A DNA stretch of 64,000 nucleotides from Nocardia cyriacigeorgica (GCF_029868385.1 NZ_JARWNX010000062.1:124001-188000); one strand, 5' to 3'; shown: positions 39,118 through 47,435, counted from the stretch's first letter. Notes: generated from the letters alone by a model not told the origin. Numbers and translations: made by a program.

Positions 39118-39898
39118 TTGCTACTCCCATCCGTGTGCGCAAATATGCGACGCCCTGTGCGCCGCCACCGATATTGGTAGTGCCGTTATCTAAACGTGAT
39201 CTCTTATCGATCTTAACTCGACGCAAATTCGAGTGAACTCGAGTTGAACTACCACTTCGACTCGGGAGGACCTCGCGAGAGGAATCGAGAATTACACGAA
39301 TGTCGGCCTGTCAGGAAGGCACGCACTTGCCGTATACGTGCGACGCCGATATCTGCCCGTCGAGTCGACACCTCAACGGCGCGGCCGATCTTCGGCGCCG
39401 CCTGCGCGACCATGCGCTTTCCCGGCGCCACTGGACGCGTCGGCATCGTCGCAGCACCACGATCAGATCGGCCCCGCGGAGTCGAGAACTACAAAATTCG
39501 ATGATTTCCACACCGCGATCCGATTCCACGGTACGGCACAGGAATTCGGATTCGCCGAGGTAAACATTTCCGCCCATCAACGATTGGATTCACCGGCCGC
39601 AGCAGACCGAGACGAGTCGGCATGTTTCACAGGGAATATCCGACGAAGCGGAAACAATTGGCGCAATACCTGTTCCCAGCGCAGCGCCTGGATACCCTTC
39701 AAGTTCTGTGACGACCACCGGCAGCGCATATTTCGAGGATCCGATGCGCGACCACTTCGGCGCCATCGCCCGACGCGCCTGCTACCCGGATCGGATTATC
39801 GAATCGGGCGTGCGGTGAAACCACGTCCGCCCGTGGCTACTCCGGTTGCGGCGGCCCCACCGGCGATCGGTGGAGCGCTCGTCGCGATCGACCAGGTG
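39118..39898. other. 780-bp intergenic region of lower GC, no recognised gene
   Basis: More AT-rich than its surroundings. At the left are a perfect AACTCGAGTT palindrome (39236-39245), a CGAGTGAACT/CGAGTTGAACT direct repeat (from about 39230), and a leftward -10-like TAAGAT (39215-39210) that could drive the 32-residue peptide gene. Several ORFs under 90 codons exist on both strands, but none looks like a known family apart from the weak candidate at 39708-39818. It may be regulatory DNA or decayed sequence. Confidence 0.4.
39708..39818 (+). CDS. Possible 36-residue ORF
   Basis: GTG-initiated frame beginning MTTTGSAYFEDPMRDHF and ending DRIIESGVR, followed by TGA. A -10-like TACCCT (39693-39698) lies 9 nt before the start, compatible with a near-leaderless transcript. 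The composition is more protein-like than neighbouring frames. No homology is recognised, and chance is possible. Confidence 0.25.
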   Translation: MTTTGSAYFEDPMRDHFGAIARRACYPDRIIESGVR

Positions 39899-40510
39899 TC
39901 AGGCCCGGGAGAACACGGCCACCAGGAAATCGGAGTCGGTGGTGAAGGGGCGCAGATCCCAGGTGGAAAGCCGCAGATCCACGGCCAGACCCGCGGCCGC
40001 GGCATCGGCGAAGAACTCCTCGAAGTCGTAGCCGCGGTCGGCGCCGAACCCGATGACGGCCCGGCCGTCCGGTGCGAGGTGGCGGGCCAAGCGCGACAGC
40101 ACTTCCCGGCGGGTGGCGGGTGCGAGGAAGGTCATCACATTGCCCGCGCAGACGATCACGTCGAAGCCATCGGGGATACCGCGGGCGGGTAGATCGAGTT
40201 CGGCCAGATCGCCGACCAGCCAGCGGGGGCCGGGGTGGTCCTGTTCGGCGGCGGCGATCAGCACCGGATCCACATCGACCCCGACCACCATATGCCCGGC
40301 CTCGTGCAGATGGCCGCCGATCCGTCCGGGCCCGCATCCGGCGTCGAGCACTCGGGCACCCCGGCCGACCATCGCATCGATCAGCCGCGCCTCCCCCACG
40401 ATGTCCTGCCCCTGCGCCGCCAGCCCGCGGAACCGCTCCACATACCAGGTGGAATGGGCCGGATCGGCGGCCGCGATCTCTTCCCACTGGCTCGGGATAC
40501 GCTCACCCAC
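39899..40510 (-). CDS. Class I SAM-dependent methyltransferase
   Basis: 203 aa. SAM-binding motif I VLDAGCGPGRIGGHL, acidic motif II VVGVDVDPVLI, motif III WLVGDLAELDLP and motif IV FDVIVCAGNVMTFL. No substrate-specific domain. GTG start with AAGGAG upstream. It stands alone, the next gene being a separate secreted-protein gene with its own terminator, so the substrate cannot be guessed. Confidence 0.88.
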   Translation of the reverse strand: MGERIPSQWEEIAAADPAHSTWYVERFRGLAAQGQDIVGEARLIDAMVGRGARVLDAGCGPGRIGGHLHEAGHMVVGVDVDPVLIAAAEQDHPGPRWLVGDLAELDLPARGIPDGFDVIVCAGNVMTFLAPATRREVLSRLARHLAPDGRAVIGFGADRGYDFEEFFADAAAAGLAVDLRLSTWDLRPFTTDSDFLVAVFSRA

Positions 40511-40588
40511 GGTCGGCTCCTTCTCGCTACGGCTGGCCAGGCCACCGTAGCGCGCCGGATCCGGCGGGCCCGCACAGCCACCGAACGC

Positions 40589-40622
40589 ACGTGGACCCCG
40601 CGAGGGTTCGCGGGGTCCACGT
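40589..40622 (-). terminator. Perfect 15-bp hairpin
   Basis: ACGTGGACCCCGCGA pairs exactly with TCGCGGGGTCCACGT over a GGGT loop, about 24 nt past the stop of the secreted-protein gene at 40646. Confidence 0.75.
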
Positions 40623-40645
40623 TCGACTCGACGAGTCCTTGGGTG

Positions 40646-40951
40646 CTACTGCACCGAGACGCTGCCACCGGTCGGCAGGTAGCCGATGGTGTTGGGCTCG
40701 ATCACGCCGAGGGCCTGACCAGTGCAGTCGGCGCCCGCGTACAGCGTGATGGCACGGTCGGTGCCATTGCCTACGGTCGTCTGAAGCGTGCTGTAGAAGC
40801 TGTCGCCGGTGTTGAAGCAGCCCACCGGGTTCGCGTGCGGCGCACCGTTCAGGGTCAGGGTGCCACCCGCGGCGTGCGCGGCGCCCGGTGCGAGCAGGGC
40901 GATGGCTCCAGCGGTGGCCAGCGCACCGACGATCCCAGCAGTACGAAACAT
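40646..40951 (-). CDS. Small secreted protein, function unknown
   Basis: 101 aa. Sec signal peptide (hydrophobic IVGALATAGAIALLAPGAA, probable cleavage after AHA), then about 73 mature residues, Gly/Thr-rich, with two cysteines (VGCFNTG, ADCTGQ) that could form a disulfide. Likely a small beta-rich extracellular protein. ATG 40951 is fixed by CTGGAGG 7 nt upstream; the longer frame is a shadow. It ends at a strong hairpin. Confidence 0.78.
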   Translation of the reverse strand: MFRTAGIVGALATAGAIALLAPGAAHAAGGTLTLNGAPHANPVGCFNTGDSFYSTLQTTVGNGTDRAITLYAGADCTGQALGVIEPNTIGYLPTGGSVSVQ

Positions 40952-41024
40952 TCGTGCCTCCAGTTCCTTTCGATGTCGACCCCCGACGTCGACCATTGAC
41001 CCCGCGATTGTGTCATGACGCACC

Positions 41025-41606
41025 CTATGCCGGAACACCCAGATCCTTGGCGTCCTTGCGCACACCGAACGCGGTGATGATCTCCATGACACCGAGCACG
41101 ATCAGCCAGATACCGGCCACCAGGGCCAATGTGGCGATCGATTCGACCGGCCAGACGATCAGCACGACACCGGCGATCGCGGTGATCACACCGAAGAAGC
41201 CCTGCCAGCCGCGGCCGGGCAGATCCGGCTCGGAGACCGCGGCCATCGCCACCGCGATACCGCGGAACAGCCAGCCGATACCGATCCACAGACCGAGCAG
41301 CAGGATCGAGGTCAGCTCGTCGCGAAAGCAGAAGACGCCGATCACGATCGACAGCACACCACTGATGAAATACAGCACCCGCATACCGGTACTCGCGGGC
41401 GCCGCGAACGCCGCGAGCAGCTGGAGCAGGCCGCTGACCACCAGGTAGATACCGAAGATGATGCCCGCGACCAGCAGCGTCTTGCCGGGCCATACCAGGA
41501 TCAGAATGCCGAGGATCACCGAAAGCAATCCGGTGACCAAGATCGATTGCCAGGCGGCACGCGCGAGGGCCTGCACCGGACCCTGCGGGATGATATTGGT
41601 CGTCAT
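41025..41606 (-). CDS. HdeD-family (DUF308) membrane protein
   Basis: 193 aa with six hydrophobic helices arranged as three similar hairpins, including VTGLLSVILGILILVWPGKT and GVVLIVWPVESIATLALVAG; the repeated VWP motif is typical of DUF308/HdeD proteins, linked to acid or envelope stress in enterics. Role here unknown. The ATG has no ribosome binding site, but TAACAT starts exactly 12 nt upstream (leaderless). Confidence 0.85.
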   Translation of the reverse strand: MTTNIIPQGPVQALARAAWQSILVTGLLSVILGILILVWPGKTLLVAGIIFGIYLVVSGLLQLLAAFAAPASTGMRVLYFISGVLSIVIGVFCFRDELTSILLLGLWIGIGWLFRGIAVAMAAVSEPDLPGRGWQGFFGVITAIAGVVLIVWPVESIATLALVAGIWLIVLGVMEIITAFGVRKDAKDLGVPA

Positions 41607-41612
41607 GAAGTG

Positions 41613-41618
41613 ATGTTA
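41613..41618 (-). promoter_or_regulatory. -10 element of leaderless hdeD-like gene
   Basis: TAACAT reading leftward, first base 12 nt before the ATG at 41606. Confidence 0.45.
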
Positions 41619-41842
41619 TGCCCGAAATCACTGGTTCTCTGGACATTTGCCGGGTCTGCCCGCCTCGCGCCGTCATTGCCGACCGCGCATGTCCGCCGCC
41701 GACTGTGACCGAGAACGCCGCGAGGAACACGTTTGCCGCTGTATGCGCCGGGTAATTGTGGGTCAGTGGCTCTCGTCGTCGACGCCGTCAGGTGAGTCGA
41801 GTGGGTCGGGTATGACGAGTCTCGGGTGGCTAGGAGAAGAGG

Positions 41843-42826
41843 GTGTCGGTTGTTCTCGTGCTTCAGGCACGCGGTCTCGGTGATCTGCTCACCGCGGTCC
41901 CGGCGCTGCGCGCGCTGCGCCGGGCCAGGCCGGATGACCGCATCGTCCTCGCGGCGCCGCACCGGTTACGCCCCATCGTCGACCTGATCACCTCGGTCGA
42001 TGCGATGGTCCCCACCGCGGAGGGCGGCAGCCTCCGCTGGGACGGACCCGCCCCCGATCTCGCGGTCAACCTGCACGGCCCGGATACCGAGTCGATCGTC
42101 GAGCTGATCAAGACCGATGCCCGCCGCATCCTCACCTACCGCAATCCGGCCTTCCCCGAGCTGCCGGGGCCGCAGTGGGACACCGATATGCATCTGGTCG
42201 ACCGCTGGTGCCATCTGCTCGAGTTCGACGGCATCGATGCCGACCGCCGCAACCTCGGACTGGTCCCGCCGGTCGCCACCACCAGCCATCGCGACGCCGT
42301 GGTCGTGCACATCGGCGCGGGTGCGGCGGCGCGGCGGTGGCCGCCGGACCGGTTCGCCGCCGTGATCCGGCATCAGTCGGTGCTCGGCCGGGAAGTGGTG
42401 CTCACCGGTGACGAGTTCGAGCGCGAGATCGCCCTCGGCATCGCCGCCCGCGCCGGACTGCCGCCGCATCGGGTGCTCGCCGGTGAGCAGAATCTGATCG
42501 AACTGGCGGCGACGGTCGCCGAGGCCGCGCTCGTCTTGTGCGGTGATACCGGTGTCGCGCATATGGCCACCGCCTTCGGCACCCGCACGGTGCAACTGTT
42601 CGGGCCGACCCCCCCGCGCTGGGGCGGGCCGCCACCGCATCTGCTCGCCAGACATGACGTGCTGTGGGCGGGTCAGGTCGGCGATCCGAACGCCGACACC
42701 GTCGACCCCGGACTGTTGCGGATCGGGGTGAGCGAGGTGATCGGCGCTGTCGACGCACAGCTCGGCAAACACTCCTGGGCGAGTCAGAGCGGGGAACGTC
42801 CGCGCGCCTACCGCCGCGTCGGCTGA
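41843..42826 (+). CDS. Glycosyltransferase family 9 (heptosyltransferase-like)
   Basis: 327 aa, GT-B fold of the ADP-heptosyltransferase type. N-terminal LVLQARGLGDLLTAVPALRA, central HIGAGAAARRWPPDRFAAV (nucleotide-sugar side) and CGDTGVAHMATAFGTRTVQLFGPT near the C-terminus. Actinobacterial members are thought to modify cell-envelope glycans; donor and acceptor are unknown. GTG 41843 follows TAGGAGAAGAGG, giving a fair RBS. Stands alone, tail-to-tail with the ArsR gene. Confidence 0.88.
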   Translation: MSVVLVLQARGLGDLLTAVPALRALRRARPDDRIVLAAPHRLRPIVDLITSVDAMVPTAEGGSLRWDGPAPDLAVNLHGPDTESIVELIKTDARRILTYRNPAFPELPGPQWDTDMHLVDRWCHLLEFDGIDADRRNLGLVPPVATTSHRDAVVVHIGAGAAARRWPPDRFAAVIRHQSVLGREVVLTGDEFEREIALGIAARAGLPPHRVLAGEQNLIELAATVAEAALVLCGDTGVAHMATAFGTRTVQLFGPTPPRWGGPPPHLLARHDVLWAGQVGDPNADTVDPGLLRIGVSEVIGAVDAQLGKHSWASQSGERPRAYRRVG

Positions 42827-42833
42827 GCGCGGC

Positions 42834-43157
42834 TCATCCCTCCACCCGCGCGGTGTGCACTGCCGCGGAGTAGGCCGCGATGGCGCTGGGCCAGAACCGC
42901 TCGACATAGTCGCGGGCATCGGCGAGCCCGCGCGGGTCGAGGAAATACAGCCTGCGGTTGCCGTCAGGTCGCATCATCACCAGCCGCGCCTCCCGCAGCA
43001 CCCGCAGGTGCTGGGAGACCGCCGAGCTGCTGATTCCCACCGCTGCCGCCAGCTCACCCACCGATAGCTGGGCGTGCGGCAACGCCTCGAAGATCGCCCG
43101 TCTGGTGGGATCGGCGAGCGCTTCGATCGCTTGAACTCCATTAGTCGGCACTAACAT
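42834..43157 (-). CDS. ArsR-family winged-helix repressor
   Basis: About 107 aa. Winged helix: LADPTRRAIFEALPHAQLS, GELAAAVGISSSAVSQHLRV and LVMMRPDGNRRLYFLD with the beta wing. No Cys pair for metal sensing (the only candidate ligands are His and Asp), so it resembles SdpR-type or other non-metal ArsR proteins. Start uncertain: ATG 43157, 43175 or the frame start at 43205; none has a Shine-Dalgarno. A perfect dyad covers ATG 43157, suggesting autoregulation. Confidence 0.8.
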   Translation of the reverse strand: MLVPTNGVQAIEALADPTRRAIFEALPHAQLSVGELAAAVGISSSAVSQHLRVLREARLVMMRPDGNRRLYFLDPRGLADARDYVERFWPSAIAAYSAAVHTARVEG

Positions 43158-43161
43158 AGTG
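43149..43161. promoter_or_regulatory. CACTA-ACA-TAGTG dyad at the arsR-like start
   Basis: Perfect 5-bp arms with a 3-nt spacer, covering the preferred start codon of the ArsR-type gene. Position and symmetry fit an autorepressor site. Confidence 0.5.
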
Positions 43162-43322
43162 TGATCAACTGGCATCCGCGCGGTCAACTCGGCCCGGAAC
43201 AACATTTCCGCAGGTCGACAACAAATGACAACCGTGTCGTTATCTATTCGTAATCAACGAACTGGGCTTTCTCCGGCCGGTGACGGTAACCACAGGATTG
43301 CGGAGCGGCCGTGACCATCCCG

Positions 43323-43328
43323 TAGCTT
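43323..43328 (+). promoter_or_regulatory. -10 element of leaderless M23 peptidase gene
   Basis: TAGCTT starts 12 nt before ATG 43335; TTGCGG at 43298-43303 could be a loose -35. The same TAGCTT box precedes the gene at 44224. Confidence 0.5.
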
Positions 43329-43334
43329 CGAGCC

Positions 43335-44027
43335 ATGCCCGTGACCGTTCCGTTACTTTCTCGTCGGCCCGGCGCCCTCCGCTCACGGCGCCACAGCGTC
43401 GCCACCCGCGTCGTCGCCGCCTCCACCGCCATCGGCGCCTCGCTCGGTGTGCTCGCAGGCTGCACCCAGGAGAACTCCACCGAGGCGATCCATTCGCCGC
43501 AGCTCGTCGCCGATACCGCCGACACCACCTTCACCGCGTTCACCCCGCCCGAGGCCCAGCGCGCCCAGACCGTGCCCGAGGCGGTGGCGTGGGAGCAGAA
43601 CCGGCTCGCCATCGAGTTCGCCCGCCCGAAGACGCTGCGCCCGGTGGCCGGGCCGATGAGCTCCACCTTCGGTATGCGCTGGGGCGCTATGCACGCCGGA
43701 ATCGACTTCGCCGACCCGATGGGTGCGCCGATCGCCGCCGTCACCGACGGCGTGGTGATCGAAGCGGGCCCGGCCAGCGGTTTCGGCCTGTGGGTTCGGG
43801 TCCAGCAGGATGACGGCACCGTGGGCGTGTACGGCCATATGCAGGACATCTTGGTCTCGGTCGGCCAGCCGGTGCGGGCTGGCGATGTGATCGCCACCGT
43901 CGGCAGCCGCGGCCAATCCACCGGACCGCATCTGCACTACGAGGTGCACGCGCCCGGTGTCGGCCCGATCGACCCGCAGCCGTGGCTGGCCGCGCGCGGG
44001 ATCAACGTCCACGGCGACCACTCCTGA
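43335..44027 (+). CDS. M23-family peptidoglycan endopeptidase, lipoprotein-like
   Basis: 230 aa. Basic N-terminus, hydrophobic segment and lipobox-like VLAGC with Cys43, so exported and probably lipid-anchored. Peptidase M23 (LytM) zinc site: His120 and Asp124 (HAGIDFADP), His168 (YGHMQ) and His199/His201 (GPHLHYEV). All catalytic positions are present, so an active cell-wall endopeptidase is expected. Single gene between ArsR and a membrane protein; a perfect hairpin follows. Confidence 0.9.
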   Translation: MPVTVPLLSRRPGALRSRRHSVATRVVAASTAIGASLGVLAGCTQENSTEAIHSPQLVADTADTTFTAFTPPEAQRAQTVPEAVAWEQNRLAIEFARPKTLRPVAGPMSSTFGMRWGAMHAGIDFADPMGAPIAAVTDGVVIEAGPASGFGLWVRVQQDDGTVGVYGHMQDILVSVGQPVRAGDVIATVGSRGQSTGPHLHYEVHAPGVGPIDPQPWLAARGINVHGDHS

Positions 44028-44080
44028 CACCCACGCCGCCCGCACGCGCTGACGGTGGGCAGCGGCAGAACACACGGGAT

Positions 44081-44108
44081 CGGCCCGCAGGCGAGTGCCT
44101 GCGGGCCG
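44081..44108 (+). terminator. Perfect 12-bp hairpin after the M23 gene
   Basis: CGGCCCGCAGGC pairs with GCCTGCGGGCCG over a GAGT loop, 54 nt past the M23 stop. Confidence 0.7.
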
Positions 44109-44211
44109 TCCGCCGTGTCAGCACCGGGGACTAACCCGCCACACCGGTCCCCTACCCGAGTACGAGCGGGAATGGCTCCGTGGCGTGATGCGAGCGAGCG
44201 CCGCCGATTCG

Positions 44212-44217
44212 TAGCTT
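44212..44217 (+). promoter_or_regulatory. -10 element of leaderless membrane-protein gene
   Basis: TAGCTT, first base 12 nt before ATG 44224, in the context CGTAGCTTCGCAGCATG. It is almost identical to the context of the M23 gene. Confidence 0.5.
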
Positions 44218-44223
44218 CGCAGC

Positions 44224-45318
44224 ATGGCCACCACCGAAATAGATTCCCGCGCACAGGCTTCGACGGAACCGCCCCACGATTGCGGCACCGGACCGGTGCC
44301 GCGGGGACGGCTGCATCGACCACTGCTGGCCATGGTCGCCGCAATGATCGCGCTGAGCATCGTCGCGGCCGGTGGTCTGATCGTCGACGACCGCACACTG
44401 CTCGATGAATCGGTGTGGTCGAAGCCGTTGAAGTTCGGGATCGCCTTCACGCTCTACGGACTCACCCTCGCCTGGCTGCTCACCCTGCCGCATCGGGGCA
44501 GGCGCGCCACCTGGTGGCTCGGCACCGCCTTCGCGGTGACCGGCTTTCTCGACGTGGGTTTCATCGCGGTACAAGCCGCGCGTGGGACGTTCAGCCATTT
44601 CAACAACTACGACCCCGATCCGGTCAACGTCATCGGACAGCAGATCTTCGCCTCGAGTGTGCCCGGACTGTTTCTGGCGAATCTGCTGATCGTGCTGATC
44701 CTGTGCTGGCAGCGGCTCGCGGACCGGCCCACCACATGGGCGATCCGCGCCGGACTGGCCCTCGCTATCGCCGGCATGGTGCAGGCGTATCTGATGGGCT
44801 TCACCGGAACACAGCGCGTCGTCGATGCCGAGGGGCGCGCGGTCGAACTGATCGCCGGGCACACCGTGCTCGACCCCGCCGCGCGCAGCGAGGCGGCGCG
44901 CGACGGATCCGGCCTGCCGCTGATCGGCTGGAGCACCCTCGGCGGCGATCTGCGCATTCCGCATTTCCTCGGACTGCACGGCATCCAGGTGCTACTGCTG
45001 GCGGTGATCGTCGTGGCCCGGCTCGCACGGCGTCATCCCTGGTTACGCGATGAGCGCACCCGCGCGGAGTTGATCGGCGTGCTGGCACTGGGTTACGCCG
45101 GGCTGTTCGGCCTCACCTACTGGCAGGCCATGCGCGCACAACCACTGCTGCGCCCGGACGCCACCACCCTCGGCGCACTCGCCGCACTGATCACCGTCGT
45201 GGTGTGCCTGACAGCGCTGGTGTATCGCAGGGCACGCGCCGAGCGGAACCAGCCAGGGTCGCCCGCGCCCGAATCCGCTCGGATCAGCGCAGCCGTTCGG
45301 CCTCACGGGCGAGCTTGA
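44224..45318 (+). CDS. Multipass membrane protein of unknown function
   Basis: 364 aa with about eight hydrophobic helices and a hydrophilic N-terminus of about 30 residues. Polar loops include VDDRTLLDESVWSKPLKFG and SHFNNYDPDPVNVIGQQIF; several His, Asp and Asn lie near helix ends (IPHFLGLHGIQ), reminiscent of haem- or quinone-linked membrane proteins, but no family is assigned. The leaderless start is well supported. The 3' end overlaps the convergent zinc-ribbon gene by 35 bp. Confidence 0.7.
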   Translation: MATTEIDSRAQASTEPPHDCGTGPVPRGRLHRPLLAMVAAMIALSIVAAGGLIVDDRTLLDESVWSKPLKFGIAFTLYGLTLAWLLTLPHRGRRATWWLGTAFAVTGFLDVGFIAVQAARGTFSHFNNYDPDPVNVIGQQIFASSVPGLFLANLLIVLILCWQRLADRPTTWAIRAGLALAIAGMVQAYLMGFTGTQRVVDAEGRAVELIAGHTVLDPAARSEAARDGSGLPLIGWSTLGGDLRIPHFLGLHGIQVLLLAVIVVARLARRHPWLRDERTRAELIGVLALGYAGLFGLTYWQAMRAQPLLRPDATTLGALAALITVVVCLTALVYRRARAERNQPGSPAPESARISAAVRPHGRA

Positions 45319-45607
45319 CCAGCGTTTCACTCAACGCGGCGAGTTCGACGGCGTCGGCGCCTTCACCGATCGCGGTCGCGACATCCTCGGCCGCACACCG
45401 CGCGGCGAACCAGCGATCGGCCAGATCCTCGGCCTCCTGTGCGCTCAACACCACCGAGTCCTCGGGAATCCCGGTCCCCTTCAAGCTGTTGCGGTGTTCG
45501 TAGGCACGCTGACGGCAGGACTGGCGGCAGTACCGGCGCCGACGCCCGACCTCGGATTCTGTGATTTCCCGCCCGCACCACAGGCAGGACAGTGAGCGGC
45601 GCGACAT
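45284..45607 (-). CDS. Small zinc-ribbon protein
   Basis: 107 aa. The N-terminus carries CLWCGREI then YCRQSCRQRAYEH: Cys8, Cys11, Cys27 and Cys31, a CxxC...CxxxC zinc ribbon, followed by a helical, charged C-terminal half. Similar small proteins with the CRQRAYEHR segment are widespread in actinobacteria, some next to rbpA; function unknown, nucleic-acid binding plausible. ATG 45607 chosen because the ribbon begins there and TAGGGT lies just upstream (near-leaderless). Frame upstream of it is a shadow. Confidence 0.75.
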   Translation of the reverse strand: MSRRSLSCLWCGREITESEVGRRRRYCRQSCRQRAYEHRNSLKGTGIPEDSVVLSAQEAEDLADRWFAARCAAEDVATAIGEGADAVELAALSETLVKLAREAERLR

Positions 45608-46078
45608 GACCCGACACCCTAACCGGCCGCGCCCGAGGTCCGCACAGGGCACGCCGCACCGGCGACAGCAGCGAACAGCGTAGAATAACCAGGTTCTCCC
45701 CCACAGGGAACGAAAGTAGCCCACCACACGTTCACAGAGCACATGGTGTTCGCACCCGGATGCCACGCCGGGAACGAGCACACCCCAACCGGTTCCGCGC
45801 ATCCGTGCACGGCCACCGGAAAGCACAGGGATTCATGGTCCGGACCTAGATGTCCGAACGGTGACCCATAAGGTTCGCGGCCCGCGAACACGCCGCACCA
45901 CTCGGCGAAAACCACAGTGGGGCGAGTCCTACGAGCCCCGTTCGCGGACCGGCTCGTATGCGCGCGGCCGCTGCACACGCCGAAGGTGAGCAGTGGTCGC
46001 GGATATCCGAGCCACCACCGGGCCGCGAACACGCGACGCCGCAGGCGGCGCACATCCAACACAGAGAGGACCGAACAG
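45608..46078 (+). other. Intergenic region upstream of rbpA
   Basis: 470 bp. Contains a SigR/SigH-like promoter (45706-45732), a perfect GTTCGCGG-C-CCGCGAAC dyad (45873-45889), an ACGAGCC...GGCTCGT stem (about 45929-45957), and a 42-codon ORF (45743-45871) with four Cys/His-containing segments that starts just after the promoter. That ORF has no RBS and is not claimed as a gene. An AGAGAGGA RBS precedes rbpA. Confidence 0.5.
45706..45732 (+). promoter_or_regulatory. SigR/SigH-type promoter upstream of rbpA
   Basis: GGGAAC-N17-CGTT, equivalent to the GGAAY-N18-GTT consensus of oxidative-stress sigma factors SigR and SigH. RbpA is part of the SigR regulon in Streptomyces coelicolor. The site lies about 345 bp ahead of rbpA, so a long leader is implied. 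Confidence 0.5.
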
Positions 46079-46414
46079 ATGGCAGATCGCGTACTCCGGG
46101 GCAGTCGACTCGGAGCGGTGAGCTACGAGACCGACCGCGACCACGATTTGGCTCCGCGCCGGATGGCCAAGTACCGGACCGACAACGGTGAAGAGTTCGA
46201 CGTCCCGTTCGCCGACGATGCCGAGATCCCGCCGACGTGGTTGTGCCGCAACGGCCAGGAAGGTGTCCTGCTCGAGGGCACGACGCAGGAGGCCAAGAAG
46301 GTCAAGCCGCCGCGCACCCACTGGGACATGCTGCTGGAACGGCGCAGCAAGGAGGAGCTCGAGGAGCTGCTCAAGGAACGCCTCGAACTACTCAAGACCC
46401 GCAGGCGCGGCTGA
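46079..46414 (+). CDS. rbpA: RNA polymerase-binding protein RbpA
   Basis: 111 aa, the normal length. Binds RNA polymerase and the principal sigma factor and stabilises open complexes; essential in mycobacteria and tied to rifampicin tolerance. N-terminal tail MADRVLRGSRLGAVSYE, core barrel YRTDNGEEFDVPFADDAEIP and WLCRNGQEG, basic linker and C-terminal sigma-interaction domain (HWDMLLERRSKEELEELL) are all present. ATG 46079 follows AGAGAGGA. A clear terminator follows. Leftward NRPS/ABC genes begin immediately beyond it. Confidence 0.97.
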   Translation: MADRVLRGSRLGAVSYETDRDHDLAPRRMAKYRTDNGEEFDVPFADDAEIPPTWLCRNGQEGVLLEGTTQEAKKVKPPRTHWDMLLERRSKEELEELLKERLELLKTRRRG

Positions 46415-46435
46415 GCACACCAGCCCCTACCGCCG

Positions 46436-46478
46436 AAAAGGCCGCTCCCACCGGATTCGTCCGGAGTGAGCGGCCTTT
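46436..46478 (+). terminator. Rho-independent-like terminator of rbpA
   Basis: AAAGGCCGCTC pairs with GAGCGGCCTTT around an inner CCGGA/TCCGG stem. The stem ends in a short T tract on the plus strand, and A residues give the same on the minus strand, so it may serve the convergent permease gene as well. Confidence 0.8.
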
Positions 46479-46526
46479 CGTCGATCGCGGCTACGCGCGG
46501 ACCGAGCAGTCCGCGGCGCACCGGGT

Positions 46527-47435
46527 TCAGTGGCTGGCGACCTTGCGGTAACGCAGCAGCGCCAGCGGCACGGCTACCGCGAGGATGGCCACCGAGCAGA
46601 TGACCGCGTACTCGACACAGTGCTCGGCCGCCCAGCCGGTCGGGGTGGCGAACGATGGCGGCGAACTGTTGTCGAACAGTTTGCGCCCGGCCGCCGATAC
46701 CGCGGTGATCGGATTCCATTCGGCGATCGTGCGCAACGGACCGGGCAGTGTTTCCGCGGAAATGAATGCCGAAGAGATGAACGACAGCGGGAACAGCCAG
46801 ATCAACCCCGCACTCTGGGCCACCTCGACCGTCGGGGACAGCAGCCCCGTCAACGCACCGATCCACGACATCGCGAACGCGAACAGCAGGATCACCCCGA
46901 AGGCCAGCGCGGCGTCGGCGATTCCACCGTTGATCCGCCAGCCGACGATATAACCGCAGCCCACCATGACCACCAGGCTGAGGATGTTGACCACCAGATC
47001 CGACAGGGTGCGGCCCATCAGCACCGCCAGCCGCGACATGGGCAGGGTCCGCATCCGGTCGATGATGCCCTTGTGCAGATCACCTGCCAAACCGACGGTG
47101 GTGAACGCCGCATTGAACGCGACCGTCTGCGCGAAGATCCCGGCCAGCAGGAACTCCCGGTACTGGCTGCCGCCGAGCGAGGCGCCGAAGATATAGGCGA
47201 ACAGGAACACGAACATCAGCGGCTGGATCGTCGCGGTCACCAGCAGCGTCGGCACGCGAAGGATGGTCAGCAGGTTCCGGTAGGCGACGATGGCGCTGTC
47301 GCGGAAGACCCGGCCCCGTGGCGACATATCCGCATACGCCGCACGCGGTTTCGCCGTGCCACGGTCGGCGGCGCCGACCGCGGAATCCTCGGACACCGTG
47401 GTTTCCTCACGTACCGCTGCCGGGGCGGTGCTCAC
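46527..47435 (-). CDS. ABC-2 type permease, DrrB-like exporter subunit
   Basis: 302 aa. A hydrophilic N-terminus of about 50 residues, then six hydrophobic helices. Family landmarks are GIIDRMRTLPMSRLAVLMGRT and the EWNPITAVSAAGRKLFDN region near the C-terminus, as in daunorubicin-type DrrB permeases. Forms the exporter with the overlapping DrrA-like ATPase (ATGA overlap), probably for the NRPS product. Last gene of the leftward NRPS operon. Confidence 0.88.
   Translation of the reverse strand: MSTAPAAVREETTVSEDSAVGAADRGTAKPRAAYADMSPRGRVFRDSAIVAYRNLLTILRVPTLLVTATIQPLMFVFLFAYIFGASLGGSQYREFLLAGIFAQTVAFNAAFTTVGLAGDLHKGIIDRMRTLPMSRLAVLMGRTLSDLVVNILSLVVMVGCGYIVGWRINGGIADAALAFGVILLFAFAMSWIGALTGLLSPTVEVAQSAGLIWLFPLSFISSAFISAETLPGPLRTIAEWNPITAVSAAGRKLFDNSSPPSFATPTGWAAEHCVEYAVICSVAILAVAVPLALLRYRKVASH

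Noticed and set aside
39338-40192. 284-codon plus-strand frame over the methyltransferase gene
   Set aside because: Its right half is the antisense of a clear SAM methyltransferase and its left half has no gene-like composition or homology.
45743-45871. 42-codon ORF with Cys and His residues between the SigR-like promoter and rbpA
   Set aside because: No ribosome binding site, and the residue spacing does not match a zinc finger. Kept only as a point to check, not annotated as a gene.
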